Assembly: GCF_000695625.1 (NCBI RefSeq) | Contig: NZ_JMQI01000047.1 | Location: 1-64,000 of the forward strand | Length of the DNA: 64,000 nucleotides | Direction of reading: 5' to 3' | DNA from: Amycolatopsis rifamycinica | Lineage (GTDB): Bacteria; Actinomycetota; Actinomycetes; Mycobacteriales; Pseudonocardiaceae | The notes under the pieces: generated by a model | Told to the model about the DNA's origin: nothing | The model's input: only the letters and a program-made list of their open reading frames with translations | Database searches by the model: none | Position numbers and translations under genes: made by a program | Shown: one piece after another, positions 7,197-15,459 of the stretch | Layout: each line of letters opens with the position of its first letter | Position numbering within the stretch: position 1 is the stretch's first letter

Positions 7197-8090
7197 ATGT
7201 CGCCGATGCGGGAAACCTTCCTCGCCACCACCGAACGGATCATCGACGCCGACCCGGACGTCGCGGTCGTGCTGGCCGACATCTCGGCGGCCCAGCTCGC
7301 CGGTGCCGCGCGGCGGCACCCGGACCGGGTGATCAACGTCGGGATCCGCGAACAGCTGCTGGTCAGCGCGGGCGCCGGACTGGCCCTGGCGGGACTGCGG
7401 CCGATCGTGCACACGTTCCCGTCGTTCCTGGTGGAGCGTGCGTTCGAGCAGATCAAGCTGGACTTCTCGCACCAGGAGGTGGGCGGCGTCCTGGTGTCGT
7501 GGGGAGCGTCGTACGACATGTCGACAGCGGGACGCACGCACCAGGCCCCGGGCGACGTCGCACTGATCGATTCGCTGCCGGGCTGGACGGTCCACGTACC
7601 GGGCCACCCGGCCGAAGCCGAGCGGCTGCTGCTGGAGTCGATCCCCGGCGACGGGCGGGTCTACCTGCGGCTTTCGGCGCAGGAAAACGCTTCGCCGCAG
7701 TTGGGGGTGGGGTTCACCCGACTGCGGTCCGGGTCTTCCGGGGTCGTCGTGGCGGTGGGCCCGGTGCTGGACCGGGTGCTGCGAGCAACGGCGGGACTGG
7801 ACGTGACGGTGCTGTACGCATCGACCATCCGGCCCTTCGACGGCGCCGGTCTGCGGGCGGCGGTGCTTTCCGCTTCGGCGTCGGTGGTGTTGGTGGAGCC
7901 GTACTTAGCTGGGACGTCGGCTTTCTGGGTGGCGGAGGCGCTTTCGGATGTGCCGCACCGGCTGCGGTCTTTGGGGGTGCGGCGGGATGTGGAGATCCGG
8001 TCGTACGGTGGGATTGCGGACCACGATCTGGCGCACGGGCTGGATGCCGGGTCGCTGGGGTTGTCGATCAGGGATTTCCTGGGGGAGTAG
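7197..8090 (+). CDS. Transketolase-like protein, C-terminal subunit
   Basis: A 297-residue protein matching the pyrimidine-binding and C-terminal domains of transketolase. The conserved glutamate that activates ThDP lies in the INVGIREQLLVSAGAG stretch near residue 55. It starts two bases after the N-terminal subunit's stop, so the two are co-translated and should form a heteromer. The 3' end overlaps the convergent frameshifted membrane gene by 23 bases. The enzyme class is firm; the donor and acceptor sugars cannot be told from sequence. Confidence 0.85.
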   Translation: MSPMRETFLATTERIIDADPDVAVVLADISAAQLAGAARRHPDRVINVGIREQLLVSAGAGLALAGLRPIVHTFPSFLVERAFEQIKLDFSHQEVGGVLVSWGASYDMSTAGRTHQAPGDVALIDSLPGWTVHVPGHPAEAERLLLESIPGDGRVYLRLSAQENASPQLGVGFTRLRSGSSGVVVAVGPVLDRVLRATAGLDVTVLYASTIRPFDGAGLRAAVLSASASVVLVEPYLAGTSAFWVAEALSDVPHRLRSLGVRRDVEIRSYGGIADHDLAHGLDAGSLGLSIRDFLGE

Positions 8091-9171
8091 GCGGAGCGGC
8101 GGCGGGAGGTGGCGGTCCCGCAGCGGGATGGTCGTAGGAAATGTCTTCGAACTTCCCGCGAAGCAGGTTCATGAGCCTGGCGTTGATCCGTCGCTCTTCC
8201 CGAGAGGTCGGTGGCTTGCGCACATGGAGGCTTTCGTAGAATTTGAAGCGGTTCAAGTCGATCAGCGTGCGCAACGCGGTCGTATATTCGTCGGCCGCTG
8301 CGACGGATGCCCGGTACGCGAGGTAGGTCAGCGCGTAGGTGGCCAATCCGAGGAACAACCACCACCCGTCCGTCAGCAAGCATGCGATGGTCTCGACGGT
8401 GGCGACGGCCGAAACCACGCACAAGCGAACCGATGTGTCGAGCTGCTGGCGGGAATCGCGGAGATACACGATGTGCTTGTCGTCCGCGAGCAGGCGAAGT
8501 GCGGGGCAGTGACGACCGCGTCGATCCCGTACTGACGTCCGGCGCGATCTTCTTCCTTGCGGAGTGCGTTGCCGAGCCGGGTCGGCATGAGCCTGGTCGG
8601 ATCGGGATACCGTTCGGTGGCTTGGCCGAGCGATTCCTCGGCGACGAGCCACGGGATGAGATCGTCACCCGCGTTCGGACATCAACAGGCGACGGCGGTT
8701 CAGTTCGTAGGTCGCATCGTCCCAAGATCCGAAGTGTTCCTTGCCCCAAACCAGTTCCAGCCGGGCGTCGACGAGTTCGCGCAGCTGGTCCCCGATCGTC
8801 GCCCGCCGGTTCTCCAGCTCGCGCTGCTTTCGCCGGTACCGGTCGATCCGCATGCCGGTGAGGATCCGGCCGATCCGCGAATGTCCCCAATAGCCCTCCA
8901 GCACCTGGGTCATCGCGAACTGGAGCGGGTGGAGGAAGAGACCGGTCGCGAGGCTCAGGACGAGGATCCAAGCCACTTTCGCCACCGTCGGCTGTCCGAA
9001 CGCCGCGCCGAGCGACTCGAGCCGCGGTCGTCCGCGCCACGCGCCACTGGCGATCAGAGCCGCCGACCAGAGGACGAGGAAGAGCGCGGGGAGCATGCTG
9101 ACAACGCCGAAGTAACGGCCGATCCGGTGCCCGACCGCGAGTGCTCCTTCGGTCAAAGATGGAGTCGTCAC
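8068..9171 (-). pseudogene. Membrane protein gene with two compensating frameshifts
   Basis: Reading starts at GTG 9171, which overlaps the stop of the zinc-ribbon gene (GTGA). The first part has TM segments near residues 20-40 and 65-90 and ends early at a TGA (8665-8667). The next 58 codons of family-like protein (DDLIPWLVAEESLG ... MPTRLGNALRKEEDRAG ... VVTAPHF) are in the adjacent frame from 8666 to 8493. Reading then returns to the first frame (LLADDKHIVYL), with another TM pair, and ends at 8068. One extra base near 8667 and one missing base near 8493 explain this. The joined product would be about 367 residues, an actinobacterial membrane protein of unknown function. It is either a true pseudogene or two sequencing errors. 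Confidence 0.7.
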
Positions 9172-9395
9172 CTGCGGCGGCCCGATCGGCCGGCCGGGGG
9201 CAACCCGCATCGCAGGCAGACGACGTCGCCGTCTTTGTCTTCGCGGAGCGCGCCGCCGCAGCCGGGCCGCTCACACCGGCCGCCCCCGCGCCGGGTGGTC
9301 CGGGCCGGCGTGCGTGGTGAGGGGATTTCCTGTCCGAGGAGCGCGTGCACGGAGATGAGGCGGAGAACGAGCCGAAGTCCGCGCATGAGCCTCAC
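9168..9395 (-). CDS. Small zinc-ribbon protein
   Basis: About 75 residues from GTG 9395, which has a GGAGGG site just upstream. The C-terminal half holds a likely zinc ribbon, CERPGCGG followed 14 residues later by CLRCG, and an arginine-rich end. The N-terminal part is hydrophobic/basic and less certain. The stop overlaps the GTG of the next gene as GTGA, which supports it as a real, coupled gene. Function unknown. Confidence 0.5.
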   Translation of the reverse strand: MRLMRGLRLVLRLISVHALLGQEIPSPRTPARTTRRGGGRCERPGCGGALREDKDGDVVCLRCGLPPAGRSGRRR

Positions 9396-9636
9396 CCCGC
9401 CCTCCAGGATCCGACCATGGTAGGTCAGCATTCAGGCCGAGTCGACAACGTGGAAGGCGGTGGTGATGGGGCTTTCGCCCTGGGCGGTGCCCGCCGGGGG
9501 CATCACGGTGGTCGCGGTGGCCGGGGAGTTCGGTGCGGGATGGGCGTGGCTCTCGGCCGGAGCGCTCGTGGTCGCCGGGGCCGGCTGGTTCGGCTGGGTC
9601 GTGCTCTGGCGGCGTTGGCCCGATAGCGTGGCCGGT

Positions 9637-10065
9637 ATGGGCTCCAGCATCCGGCCGATCGCGCTCGGTCTGATCCGGCGGCGTGCGCAGATCCTCGTCT
9701 TCGAAGGGCGCGACGATGTCAAGGGCGAGACCTACTACCGCCCCCTCGGTGGCGGGGTCGAGTTCGGCGAACGCAGTGACGACGCCCTCAAGCGGGAGTT
9801 CCGTGAGGAGCTCGCCGCCGACATCGAAGTCGGAAACCTGATCGGTGTGCTCGAGAACGTCTTCACCTGGCGTGGCCACCCCGGGCACGAGATCGCCTTC
9901 GTCTACGAGGCGGGGTTCGTCGACCCCGATCGGTACGCCGAAGAGGAGATGAAGATCCTCGACGACCCCGCCACCGCGCGGTGGGTCAACGTTGAGGACT
10001 TCACAGACGGCCGCATGATTCTCTACCCCGAAGGGCTCATCGAACTCCTCTCACCGGATCAGTGA
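9637..10065 (+). CDS. NUDIX hydrolase
   Basis: A 142-residue NUDIX protein. The NUDIX box is GGGVEFGERSDDALKREF followed by REELAADI, with the metal-binding REFREE core intact. One glycine of the consensus is replaced by alanine. The family hydrolyses nucleoside diphosphates linked to another group; the substrate is unknown. The ATG at 9637 was chosen because a TAGCGT -10 (9624-9629) sits seven bases before it, giving a leaderless transcript. The same frame is open back to 9460 and would add two hydrophobic segments, an alternative start that I consider less likely. The end overlaps the convergent NIPSNAP gene by 15 bases. Confidence 0.85.
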   Translation: MGSSIRPIALGLIRRRAQILVFEGRDDVKGETYYRPLGGGVEFGERSDDALKREFREELAADIEVGNLIGVLENVFTWRGHPGHEIAFVYEAGFVDPDRYAEEEMKILDDPATARWVNVEDFTDGRMILYPEGLIELLSPDQ

Positions 10066-10596
10066 CCGTGCGGTCGGCACCAGCTCGAACGAGGACTCCG
10101 AAGGCGAACGGCTGAACCACACCGAAAACGGGCCGTCCGTACGCACCGGCAGCTGGGGGAACGTGTTCTCCGACGGTTCCGTCTCGAACGCCGCGAACGC
10201 CGACTCCGGCGCGGGCGAAGAACCGAGAGAAACCGTCACGTGAACCCCCGTGCCCGGCGGTGGCGCGGCGAGCCCGCGGCGGACCGGACGCAGCAGCAGG
10301 ACGTTGTCCGAGTCGATCATCGTCGCGTTCGCCGCCGCTCGGTGGGCCTTCCACGCCGGGCCGAAGTAGAACTGCTCCAGCGCCTCCTTGCGGGCCGCCA
10401 TCGAGGGGAAACCTCGTAGCCACACGAACTCGTCCGGCGCCGAGGGGACGCGGAACAAGCCGAACAGGTGCGCGCCGGCGGCCTCCTGCGGCTCGACGAA
10501 CTCGCGCTCGAACAGCTCGATCAGCTCGTCTCGCCGGCCGGGGTGCAAGGTGTAGCGCCGCAGTTCCACCACGGCTTCGAAGTCGGAGAACGTCAT
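10051..10596 (-). CDS. NIPSNAP-family protein
   Basis: A 181-residue protein whose first 105 residues form a NIPSNAP domain, a ferredoxin-like alpha/beta fold: VVELRRYTLHPGRRDELIELFE, cited here by its core ELRRYTLHPG, then FVWLRGFPSMAARKEALEQF. The C-terminal part is unassigned. ATG 10596 is preferred; a TTG at 10626 is possible. The function of bacterial NIPSNAP proteins is largely unknown. It follows the acyl-CoA dehydrogenase gene on the same strand by 38 bases and may be cotranscribed with it. Confidence 0.82.
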   Translation of the reverse strand: MTFSDFEAVVELRRYTLHPGRRDELIELFEREFVEPQEAAGAHLFGLFRVPSAPDEFVWLRGFPSMAARKEALEQFYFGPAWKAHRAAANATMIDSDNVLLLRPVRRGLAAPPPGTGVHVTVSLGSSPAPESAFAAFETEPSENTFPQLPVRTDGPFSVWFSRSPSESSFELVPTARSLIR

Positions 10597-10633
10597 GCCG
10601 CCGAAGCTAGCGGGCACCACCGACAAAAAACGA

Positions 10634-11806
10634 TCAGCGGAACGCCGCGAGCCCCGTGACGGCCTGGCCGAGTGACAGCGCGTGCATCTCCTCGGTGCCT
10701 TCGTAGGTCAGCACCGTCTCGAGGTTCGCCATGTGGCGCATCACCGGGTACTCCAGCGAAATCCCGTTCGCGCCCAACATCGAACGGGCCTCGCGCGCCA
10801 CGGAAAGCGCCGAGCGGACGTTCGCCATCTTGCCGAAGCTGACGTGGTTGTGGTGCAGGTCGCCGGCGTCCTTCAGCCGCCCGATCTGCAGCGCCACCAG
10901 CCCGGCGCGGTTGACCTCGACGACGATCTCGGCGAGCTTGCGCTGGGTCAGCTGGAACCCCGCCAGCGGCTTGCCGAACTGCGACCGCGACAGCGTGTAC
11001 TCCAACGCCGCTTCGTAGCACGCCCGAGCCGCGCCGACGACGCCGAACAGGATTCCGAAGCGGGCTTCGTTCAGGCAGGACAGCGGGCCGCGCAGGCCGC
11101 GGACCTCGGGGAACGCCGCCGACGCCGGCAACCGGACGCCGTCGAGGACCAGTTCCGCCGTCAGCGACGCCCGCAGCGACAGCTTGTGCTTGACCTCGTT
11201 CGCGGTGAAGCCCGGCGTGGCCGTGGGGACGACGAAGCCGCGGATCCCGTCGTCGGTCTGCGCCCAGACGACCGCGACGTCGGCGACGGTTCCGTTGGTG
11301 ATCCACATCTTCGTGCCCGAGAGCACCCAGTCGCCGCCGTCGCGCACCGCCCGCGTCCGCATCGAGCCCGGGTCGCTGCCCGCGTCCGGCTCGGTCAGCC
11401 CGAAGCAGCCCAGCGCCTCGCCGGTGGCCATCCGCGGCAGCCACTCCTGCCGGTGTTCCTCACTGCCCCACTTGTGGATCGCGTACATCGCCAGGGACCC
11501 CTGCACCGAGACGAAGCTGCGCAGCCCCGAGTCGACGGCCTCGAGTTCGCGGCACGCGATGCCGTACGCGACGGCGCTGGTGCCGGCGCAGCCGTAGCCC
11601 TCCAGGTGCATGCCGAGCAGGCCGAGCGAGCCGAAGCCCTTCGCCAGCTCCGCGGCGGGCAGCGCGCCCGTTTCGTACCAGTCGGCGACGTGGTCCAGCA
11701 GATGGTCCTTCGCGTACGCGCGGACGGCGTCGCGGATGGCGCGTTCTTCTTCGGCGAGCCCGGCGTCGAGGCCGAGGAAGTCGTGCGGGTCAGGCGTGCG
11801 ACTCAT
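10634..11806 (-). CDS. Acyl-CoA dehydrogenase, glutaryl-CoA dehydrogenase type
   Basis: A 390-residue flavoprotein of the acyl-CoA dehydrogenase family. FAD/substrate signatures are visible: CFGLTEPDAGSDPGSMRTR near residue 140 and KMWITNG near residue 165. The catalytic base is the glutamate of TYEGTEEMHALSLGQA near residue 370. The overall pattern (SVQGSLAMYAIHKWGSEEH, LNEARFGI) is that of glutaryl-CoA dehydrogenase, which converts glutaryl-CoA to crotonyl-CoA in lysine and tryptophan breakdown. Substrate assignment within the family is moderately sure. Confidence 0.88.
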   Translation of the reverse strand: MSRTPDPHDFLGLDAGLAEEERAIRDAVRAYAKDHLLDHVADWYETGALPAAELAKGFGSLGLLGMHLEGYGCAGTSAVAYGIACRELEAVDSGLRSFVSVQGSLAMYAIHKWGSEEHRQEWLPRMATGEALGCFGLTEPDAGSDPGSMRTRAVRDGGDWVLSGTKMWITNGTVADVAVVWAQTDDGIRGFVVPTATPGFTANEVKHKLSLRASLTAELVLDGVRLPASAAFPEVRGLRGPLSCLNEARFGILFGVVGAARACYEAALEYTLSRSQFGKPLAGFQLTQRKLAEIVVEVNRAGLVALQIGRLKDAGDLHHNHVSFGKMANVRSALSVAREARSMLGANGISLEYPVMRHMANLETVLTYEGTEEMHALSLGQAVTGLAAFR

Positions 11807-11855
11807 GAGGGCTCCCGGGGGGACGCGTCGATGCGGCCACCGCAGGAAACCACAG

Positions 11856-12032
11856 TCAGGCGTCTGTTCTCCGCGTGGCGTTCGTCACGCGCGCGGCAGA
11901 CGCGCCCGGCACGCACCGGGGCCGGACCTGCTGGCGCGGGATCAGCAGCTCGCTGAACTGCGGAAACGGCACGCTTTCGATGTCGTCACGCCAGGCGTGC
12001 AGCATCTGGGACAGCAGATCGTCCTCGGCCAT
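11856..12032 (-). CDS. Small conserved-type hypothetical protein
   Basis: A 58-residue protein from ATG 12032, with a good GGGAGG site eight bases upstream. It has an acidic, helical N-terminus (MAEDDLLSQMLHAWRDD) and a basic, unstructured C-terminus with a single cysteine. I do not recognise a domain. It is divergent from hisH and lies upstream of the acyl-CoA dehydrogenase gene. The ribosome site and codon pattern favour a real gene; the function is unknown. Confidence 0.5.
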   Translation of the reverse strand: MAEDDLLSQMLHAWRDDIESVPFPQFSELLIPRQQVRPRCVPGASAARVTNATRRTDA

Positions 12033-12193
12033 CTTCGCCTCCCTGGCGTCCGGTCGTGCCGGGCAGAACACACACGTTCGGGTGAACTGATACCCGGCGC
12101 GCGGGACGCTCAAACGAGGTTCTTCAAGATTTTTCCGGTCGTCGCCCGGCGTGTGGCAGGCCTATTCGGTCGAAGCTCTCGGGAGGCTGCGGC

Positions 12194-12199
12194 TACGCT
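12194..12199 (+). promoter_or_regulatory. Leaderless -10 element of hisH
   Basis: TACGCT with seven bases to the hisH GTG. There is no ribosome site, so the hisH transcript is probably leaderless. Confidence 0.5.
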
Positions 12200-12206
12200 G
12201 GGTGGC

Positions 12207-12833
12207 GTGTCTCGTGTGGTGATCCTCGACTACGGTTCCGGCAACCTCCGCTCCGCCGAACGCGCCGTCGCGCGCGCCGGGGCCGACGTCGAGGTCACCG
12301 CCGACCCGCACGCCGCCGTCGAAGCCGACGGCCTGGTCGTGCCCGGCGTCGGCGCCTACTCCGCCTGCATGGCGGGGCTGCTGGACGTGCAGGGACACCG
12401 GATCATCGGCAAGCGGCTCGCCGGCGGCCGTCCGGTGCTCGGCATCTGCGTCGGCATGCAGATCCTCTTCTCCCGCGGCGTCGAGCACGGCGAGGAGACC
12501 GAAGGCACCGGGGAGTGGCCCGGCGTCGTCGACCGGCTGCACGCCGACGTCCTGCCGCACATGGGGTGGAACACCGTGCGCGCCCCCGCGGGCTCGCAGC
12601 TGTTCGCCGGGCTCGACCCGGAGGAGCGGTTCTACTTCGTGCACTCCTACGCCGCGCGCAAGTGGGAGCTCGACGGGCTGGCCGGGCAGGAGCCGAAGGT
12701 CACCTGGGCCCACCACGGCGAGGACTTCGTCGCCGCGGTCGAGAACGGGCCGCTGTGGGCGACGCAGTTCCACCCGGAGAAGTCCGGGGACGCCGGGGCG
12801 CAGCTGCTGCGCAACTGGCTGGCGACCCTCTGA
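12207..12833 (+). CDS. hisH: Imidazole glycerol phosphate synthase, glutaminase subunit
   Basis: A 208-residue class I glutamine amidotransferase that supplies ammonia to HisF. The nucleophile is Cys81 in GICVGMQ, and the catalytic His-x-Glu is in TQFHPEKSG near residue 190. GTG 12207 is the start because DYGSGN follows within the first 11 residues and a TACGCT -10 lies seven bases upstream. It is followed by priA 36 bases later. Its partner hisF is 7 kb away. Confidence 0.96.
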   Translation: MSRVVILDYGSGNLRSAERAVARAGADVEVTADPHAAVEADGLVVPGVGAYSACMAGLLDVQGHRIIGKRLAGGRPVLGICVGMQILFSRGVEHGEETEGTGEWPGVVDRLHADVLPHMGWNTVRAPAGSQLFAGLDPEERFYFVHSYAARKWELDGLAGQEPKVTWAHHGEDFVAAVENGPLWATQFHPEKSGDAGAQLLRNWLATL

Positions 12834-12869
12834 CCGGGTGATCCGGGTTCGCGCCCTAGAGTTACCCGC

Positions 12870-13607
12870 GTGACTTTCACGCTGCTTCCCGCCGTTGATG
12901 TGGCCGATGGCCAGGCCGTGCGACTCGTCCAGGGCGAGGCCGGCACCGAGACTTCCTATGGCAGTCCGCTGGAGGCCGCGCTGACCTGGCAGCGCGACGG
13001 CGCCGAGTGGATCCACCTGGTCGACCTCGACGCCGCCTTCGGCAAGGGCGGCAACCGCGAGCTGCTCGCCGAGGTCGTGGGCAAGCTCGACGTGAAGGTC
13101 GAGCTGTCCGGCGGCATCCGCGACGACGCGTCGCTGAAGGCCGCCCTGGCCACCGGGGCCCGCCGGGTCAACCTCGGCACCGCCGCGCTCGAGGACCCGG
13201 AGTGGACCTCCCGGGTCATCGGCGAGTACGGCGACCGCGTCGCGATCGGCCTGGACGTGCGGATCACCGAGGCCGGCCACCGGCTTTCGGCCCGCGGCTG
13301 GACCTCGGACGGCGGCGATCTCTGGGACGTCCTGGAGCGCCTCGACCGCGACGGCGCCTCCCGCTACGTCGTGACGGACGTCAGCAAGGACGGCACGCTG
13401 CGCGGCCCGAACCTCGACCTGCTGCGGGACGTCGTCGCCCGCACCGACGCGCCGGTGATCGCCTCCGGCGGCGTGTCGAGTGTGGCTGATCTGGTCGCGC
13501 TGGCGGGGCTGGCTTCCGACGGTGTCGAGGGGTCGATCGTCGGCAAGGCGCTGTACGCCGGGGCGTTCACGCTGCCGGAGGCGCTGGCCGCGGTCGCGGA
13601 GATCTAG
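12870..13607 (+). CDS. priA: Phosphoribosyl isomerase A (bifunctional HisA/TrpF)
   Basis: A 245-residue (beta/alpha)8 barrel. In actinobacteria this protein isomerises both ProFAR (histidine pathway, HisA activity) and PRA (tryptophan pathway, TrpF activity). Visible features are LLPAVDVADGQAVRLVQGEAG with catalytic Asp10, cited by its core PAVDVADGQ, and DVSKDGTLRGPN carrying the second catalytic aspartate. Two phosphate-binding glycine loops are present (SGGI, SGGVSS). No trpF occurs in the trp operon of this window, which supports the dual role. A TAGAGT -10 seven bases before the GTG suggests its own leaderless promoter. Confidence 0.95.
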   Translation: MTFTLLPAVDVADGQAVRLVQGEAGTETSYGSPLEAALTWQRDGAEWIHLVDLDAAFGKGGNRELLAEVVGKLDVKVELSGGIRDDASLKAALATGARRVNLGTAALEDPEWTSRVIGEYGDRVAIGLDVRITEAGHRLSARGWTSDGGDLWDVLERLDRDGASRYVVTDVSKDGTLRGPNLDLLRDVVARTDAPVIASGGVSSVADLVALAGLASDGVEGSIVGKALYAGAFTLPEALAAVAEI

Positions 13608-13639
13608 CCGAGCAGGGTGGGTTCTTCGCGGCGGCCGGC

Positions 13640-14245
13640 CTACCGGGAAGCGTCGGAAGGGATCCGGGCGGCGACGCGGGGCCGGTAGGTCGTGATCGTG
13701 CCGCCGTGGCCGAAGGTCAGGGCCTCGGTGGGGGTGAACTCGCGTGGCCCGAAGCCGCCGGTGAACATCGGTGTCCCGCCGCCGGCGACCACCGGGTAGG
13801 ACTTGACCACCAGTTCGTCGATCTCCGGCAGCAGCTGCCCGGCCAGGTCCGCGCCGCCGCACAGCCAGATGTCCATGCCGTCCTCGGCTTTGAGCTGCCG
13901 CACCAGGCCCAGTGGGTCGCCGGGCACGAGGGTGACGGCCGGGTCGGCCTCGGTCAGTGACCGGGACACGACGTACTGCCGCAGGTGCGGGTACGGGTCG
14001 GTGATGCCTTCGGTCAGTCCGACCGAGTAGGTGGCGCGGCCCATGATCACCGTGTCGTACCGCTTGTTCGGCGTGTCCGCGGCCATTCCGATGAGCGGCC
14101 GGATGTGCGCCGGCATGGTCTCCGGGTACTCCGCGCGCACGTGGGCCACCATGTCCGGGGCGAGCGGGTGGAAGCCGGTTTCGCCGCCGGGTCCGGCGAT
14201 CATGCCGTCGATGCTGACGCCGATGAAGTACACGAGCTCGCGCAT
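13640..14245 (-). CDS. Dihydrofolate-reductase-like (RibD C-terminal) protein
   Basis: A 201-residue protein of the RibD C-terminal/DHFR-like superfamily, NADPH-dependent reductases of mostly unknown substrate. Visible motifs are VYFIGVSIDGMIAG at the start, DTVIMGRATYSVG near residue 65, and DIWLCGGADLAGQLL near residue 125. It is too divergent from folate DHFR to claim that activity. It is divergent from a TetR gene across a pair of 29-bp direct repeats, so it is probably the target of that regulator. Confidence 0.85.
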   Translation of the reverse strand: MRELVYFIGVSIDGMIAGPGGETGFHPLAPDMVAHVRAEYPETMPAHIRPLIGMAADTPNKRYDTVIMGRATYSVGLTEGITDPYPHLRQYVVSRSLTEADPAVTLVPGDPLGLVRQLKAEDGMDIWLCGGADLAGQLLPEIDELVVKSYPVVAGGGTPMFTGGFGPREFTPTEALTFGHGGTITTYRPRVAARIPSDASR

Positions 14246-14270
14246 GAGGGTCCCCCTGCCGGAATAACTC

Positions 14271-14328
14271 CGAACGTAGTACTTTGTCTGAAGTGGTTTC
14301 GACCGTAGTACTACATCTGGAGTGGTGT
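14271..14328. promoter_or_regulatory. Two adjacent 29-bp direct repeats, candidate TetR operator
   Basis: Copy 1 is 14271-14299 and copy 2 is 14300-14328, with 23 of 29 positions identical and no gap. Each contains CGTAGTACT and TCTG-AGTGGT. Copy 2 has the perfect palindrome GTAGTACTAC (14305-14314). They fill the space between the DHFR-like gene and the divergent TetR gene and should control both. Confidence 0.7.
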
Positions 14329-14335
14329 CAACGTC

Positions 14336-14917
14336 ATGGTGCGACGCAACCCCGAGCGGCGGGCGGCGCTGCTCGACGCGGCGATCGAAGTTCTGGCCGG
14401 CGAAGGCGCGCGCGGGCTCACCTTCCGCGCGGTCGACCAGCACGCCGGCGTTCCGGTCGGCACCGCGTCCAACTACTTCTCCAGCCGCGGGGAAATCCTC
14501 AAGCACGCGGGGGAGCGGGTCTACGAGCGGCTGGTGGACGACGCGGTGATCGCGGGCGGCCTCGAAGGGCCGCGCGACCGAGCCCGCGTCACCGAGCTCA
14601 TGCACGAACTCGTCGACCGCGTGGCCGCCTTCCCGACGGGTTTCCTCGCGCTGCTCGAACTGCGGCTCGAAGCCGCGCGCCGGCCCGAACTGCGGGACGT
14701 GCTGACCAGCCGCATCCGTGCGGACCTCGACTTCAACGTCGAATACCACGAGAAGTCCGGCCTGCCCGGCGACGGCACGATGGTGGTCCTGCTGTGGCTG
14801 GCGCTGAACTGGCTGATCATGGAACGGCTGACGCTGCCGGACCTGTTCACCGACGAGCAGCGCCACGACCTCGTCACGGCGCTGGTCGAACGGCTGCTGG
14901 CCGGGCAGCCGGCGTAA
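14336..14917 (+). CDS. TetR-family regulator
   Basis: A 193-residue TetR protein. The DNA-binding domain occupies about residues 1-50 (RRAALLDAAIEVLAGEGARG, then FRAVDQHAGVPVGTASNYF). The remaining helical part is the ligand domain. The ATG is only eight bases after the second 29-bp direct repeat, so binding there would block its own transcription or initiation. The likely targets are itself and the divergent DHFR-like reductase. Ligand unknown. Confidence 0.9.
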   Translation: MVRRNPERRAALLDAAIEVLAGEGARGLTFRAVDQHAGVPVGTASNYFSSRGEILKHAGERVYERLVDDAVIAGGLEGPRDRARVTELMHELVDRVAAFPTGFLALLELRLEAARRPELRDVLTSRIRADLDFNVEYHEKSGLPGDGTMVVLLWLALNWLIMERLTLPDLFTDEQRHDLVTALVERLLAGQPA

Positions 14918-14946
14918 TCGGCGCGGTGCTTGAGGCCGAAAAGCGG

Positions 14947-14975
14947 CTGACAGCCACCCGCGGCAGTCGTAGGTT
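14947..14975 (+). promoter_or_regulatory. Leaderless promoter of the GNAT gene
   Basis: CTGACA (14947-14952) and TAGGTT (14970-14975) are separated by 17 bp. The GTG start at 14983 is seven bases past the -10, so the transcript should begin at or next to the start codon. Confidence 0.55.
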
Positions 14976-14982
14976 GCCGCGG

Positions 14983-15459
14983 GTGGAGGAGATCGTCACC
15001 CAGCTCGAAATGACCGCGCCCGATCAGCTCAACCCCGCTCCGCTCGTCGACGGCGTCGCGCTCCGGACCACCGGACCGGGGCCGCTGATCCGCGACCTGC
15101 ACGTCCGGATCGGGACCCCGTACCGGTGGCCGAGCGTCACCCGCGGCGACGGCGAATGGGCCCGCTGGCTCGCCGCGCCGCACCGGGAATACCGGCTCGT
15201 CGAGTACCGCGGCGAGATCGCCGGCGCCGCGGACTTCGAGCCACAGCCCGGGAACGACGTCGAGATCACCACGTTCGGCCTGCTGCCGGAGTTCGTCGGC
15301 AAAGGACTCGGCGGGTGCGCGCTCACCCTCGTCGTCGCCGACGCGTGGGCGCTGCCCGGGACGCGGCGGGTCTGGCTGCACACCTCGACCCTCGACCACC
15401 CGAACGCGCTGCCGAACTACCTGCGGCGCGGCTTCCGCGGCTTCAGCCGTCCACTTTGA
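14983..15459 (+). CDS. GNAT-family N-acetyltransferase
   Basis: A 158-residue acetyltransferase. The acetyl-CoA binding region is the FGLLPEFVGKGLGGCAL stretch near residue 105, which fits motif A (Q/R-x-x-G-x-G/A) with a GKGLGG loop. HTSTLDHPNALPNYLRRGF near the end is motif B and typical of small-molecule acetyltransferases. GTG 14983 is chosen from the leaderless promoter; ATG 15010 is the alternative. The substrate is unknown. The 3' end overlaps the convergent F420-type gene by 17 bases. Confidence 0.82.
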   Translation: MEEIVTQLEMTAPDQLNPAPLVDGVALRTTGPGPLIRDLHVRIGTPYRWPSVTRGDGEWARWLAAPHREYRLVEYRGEIAGAADFEPQPGNDVEITTFGLLPEFVGKGLGGCALTLVVADAWALPGTRRVWLHTSTLDHPNALPNYLRRGFRGFSRPL

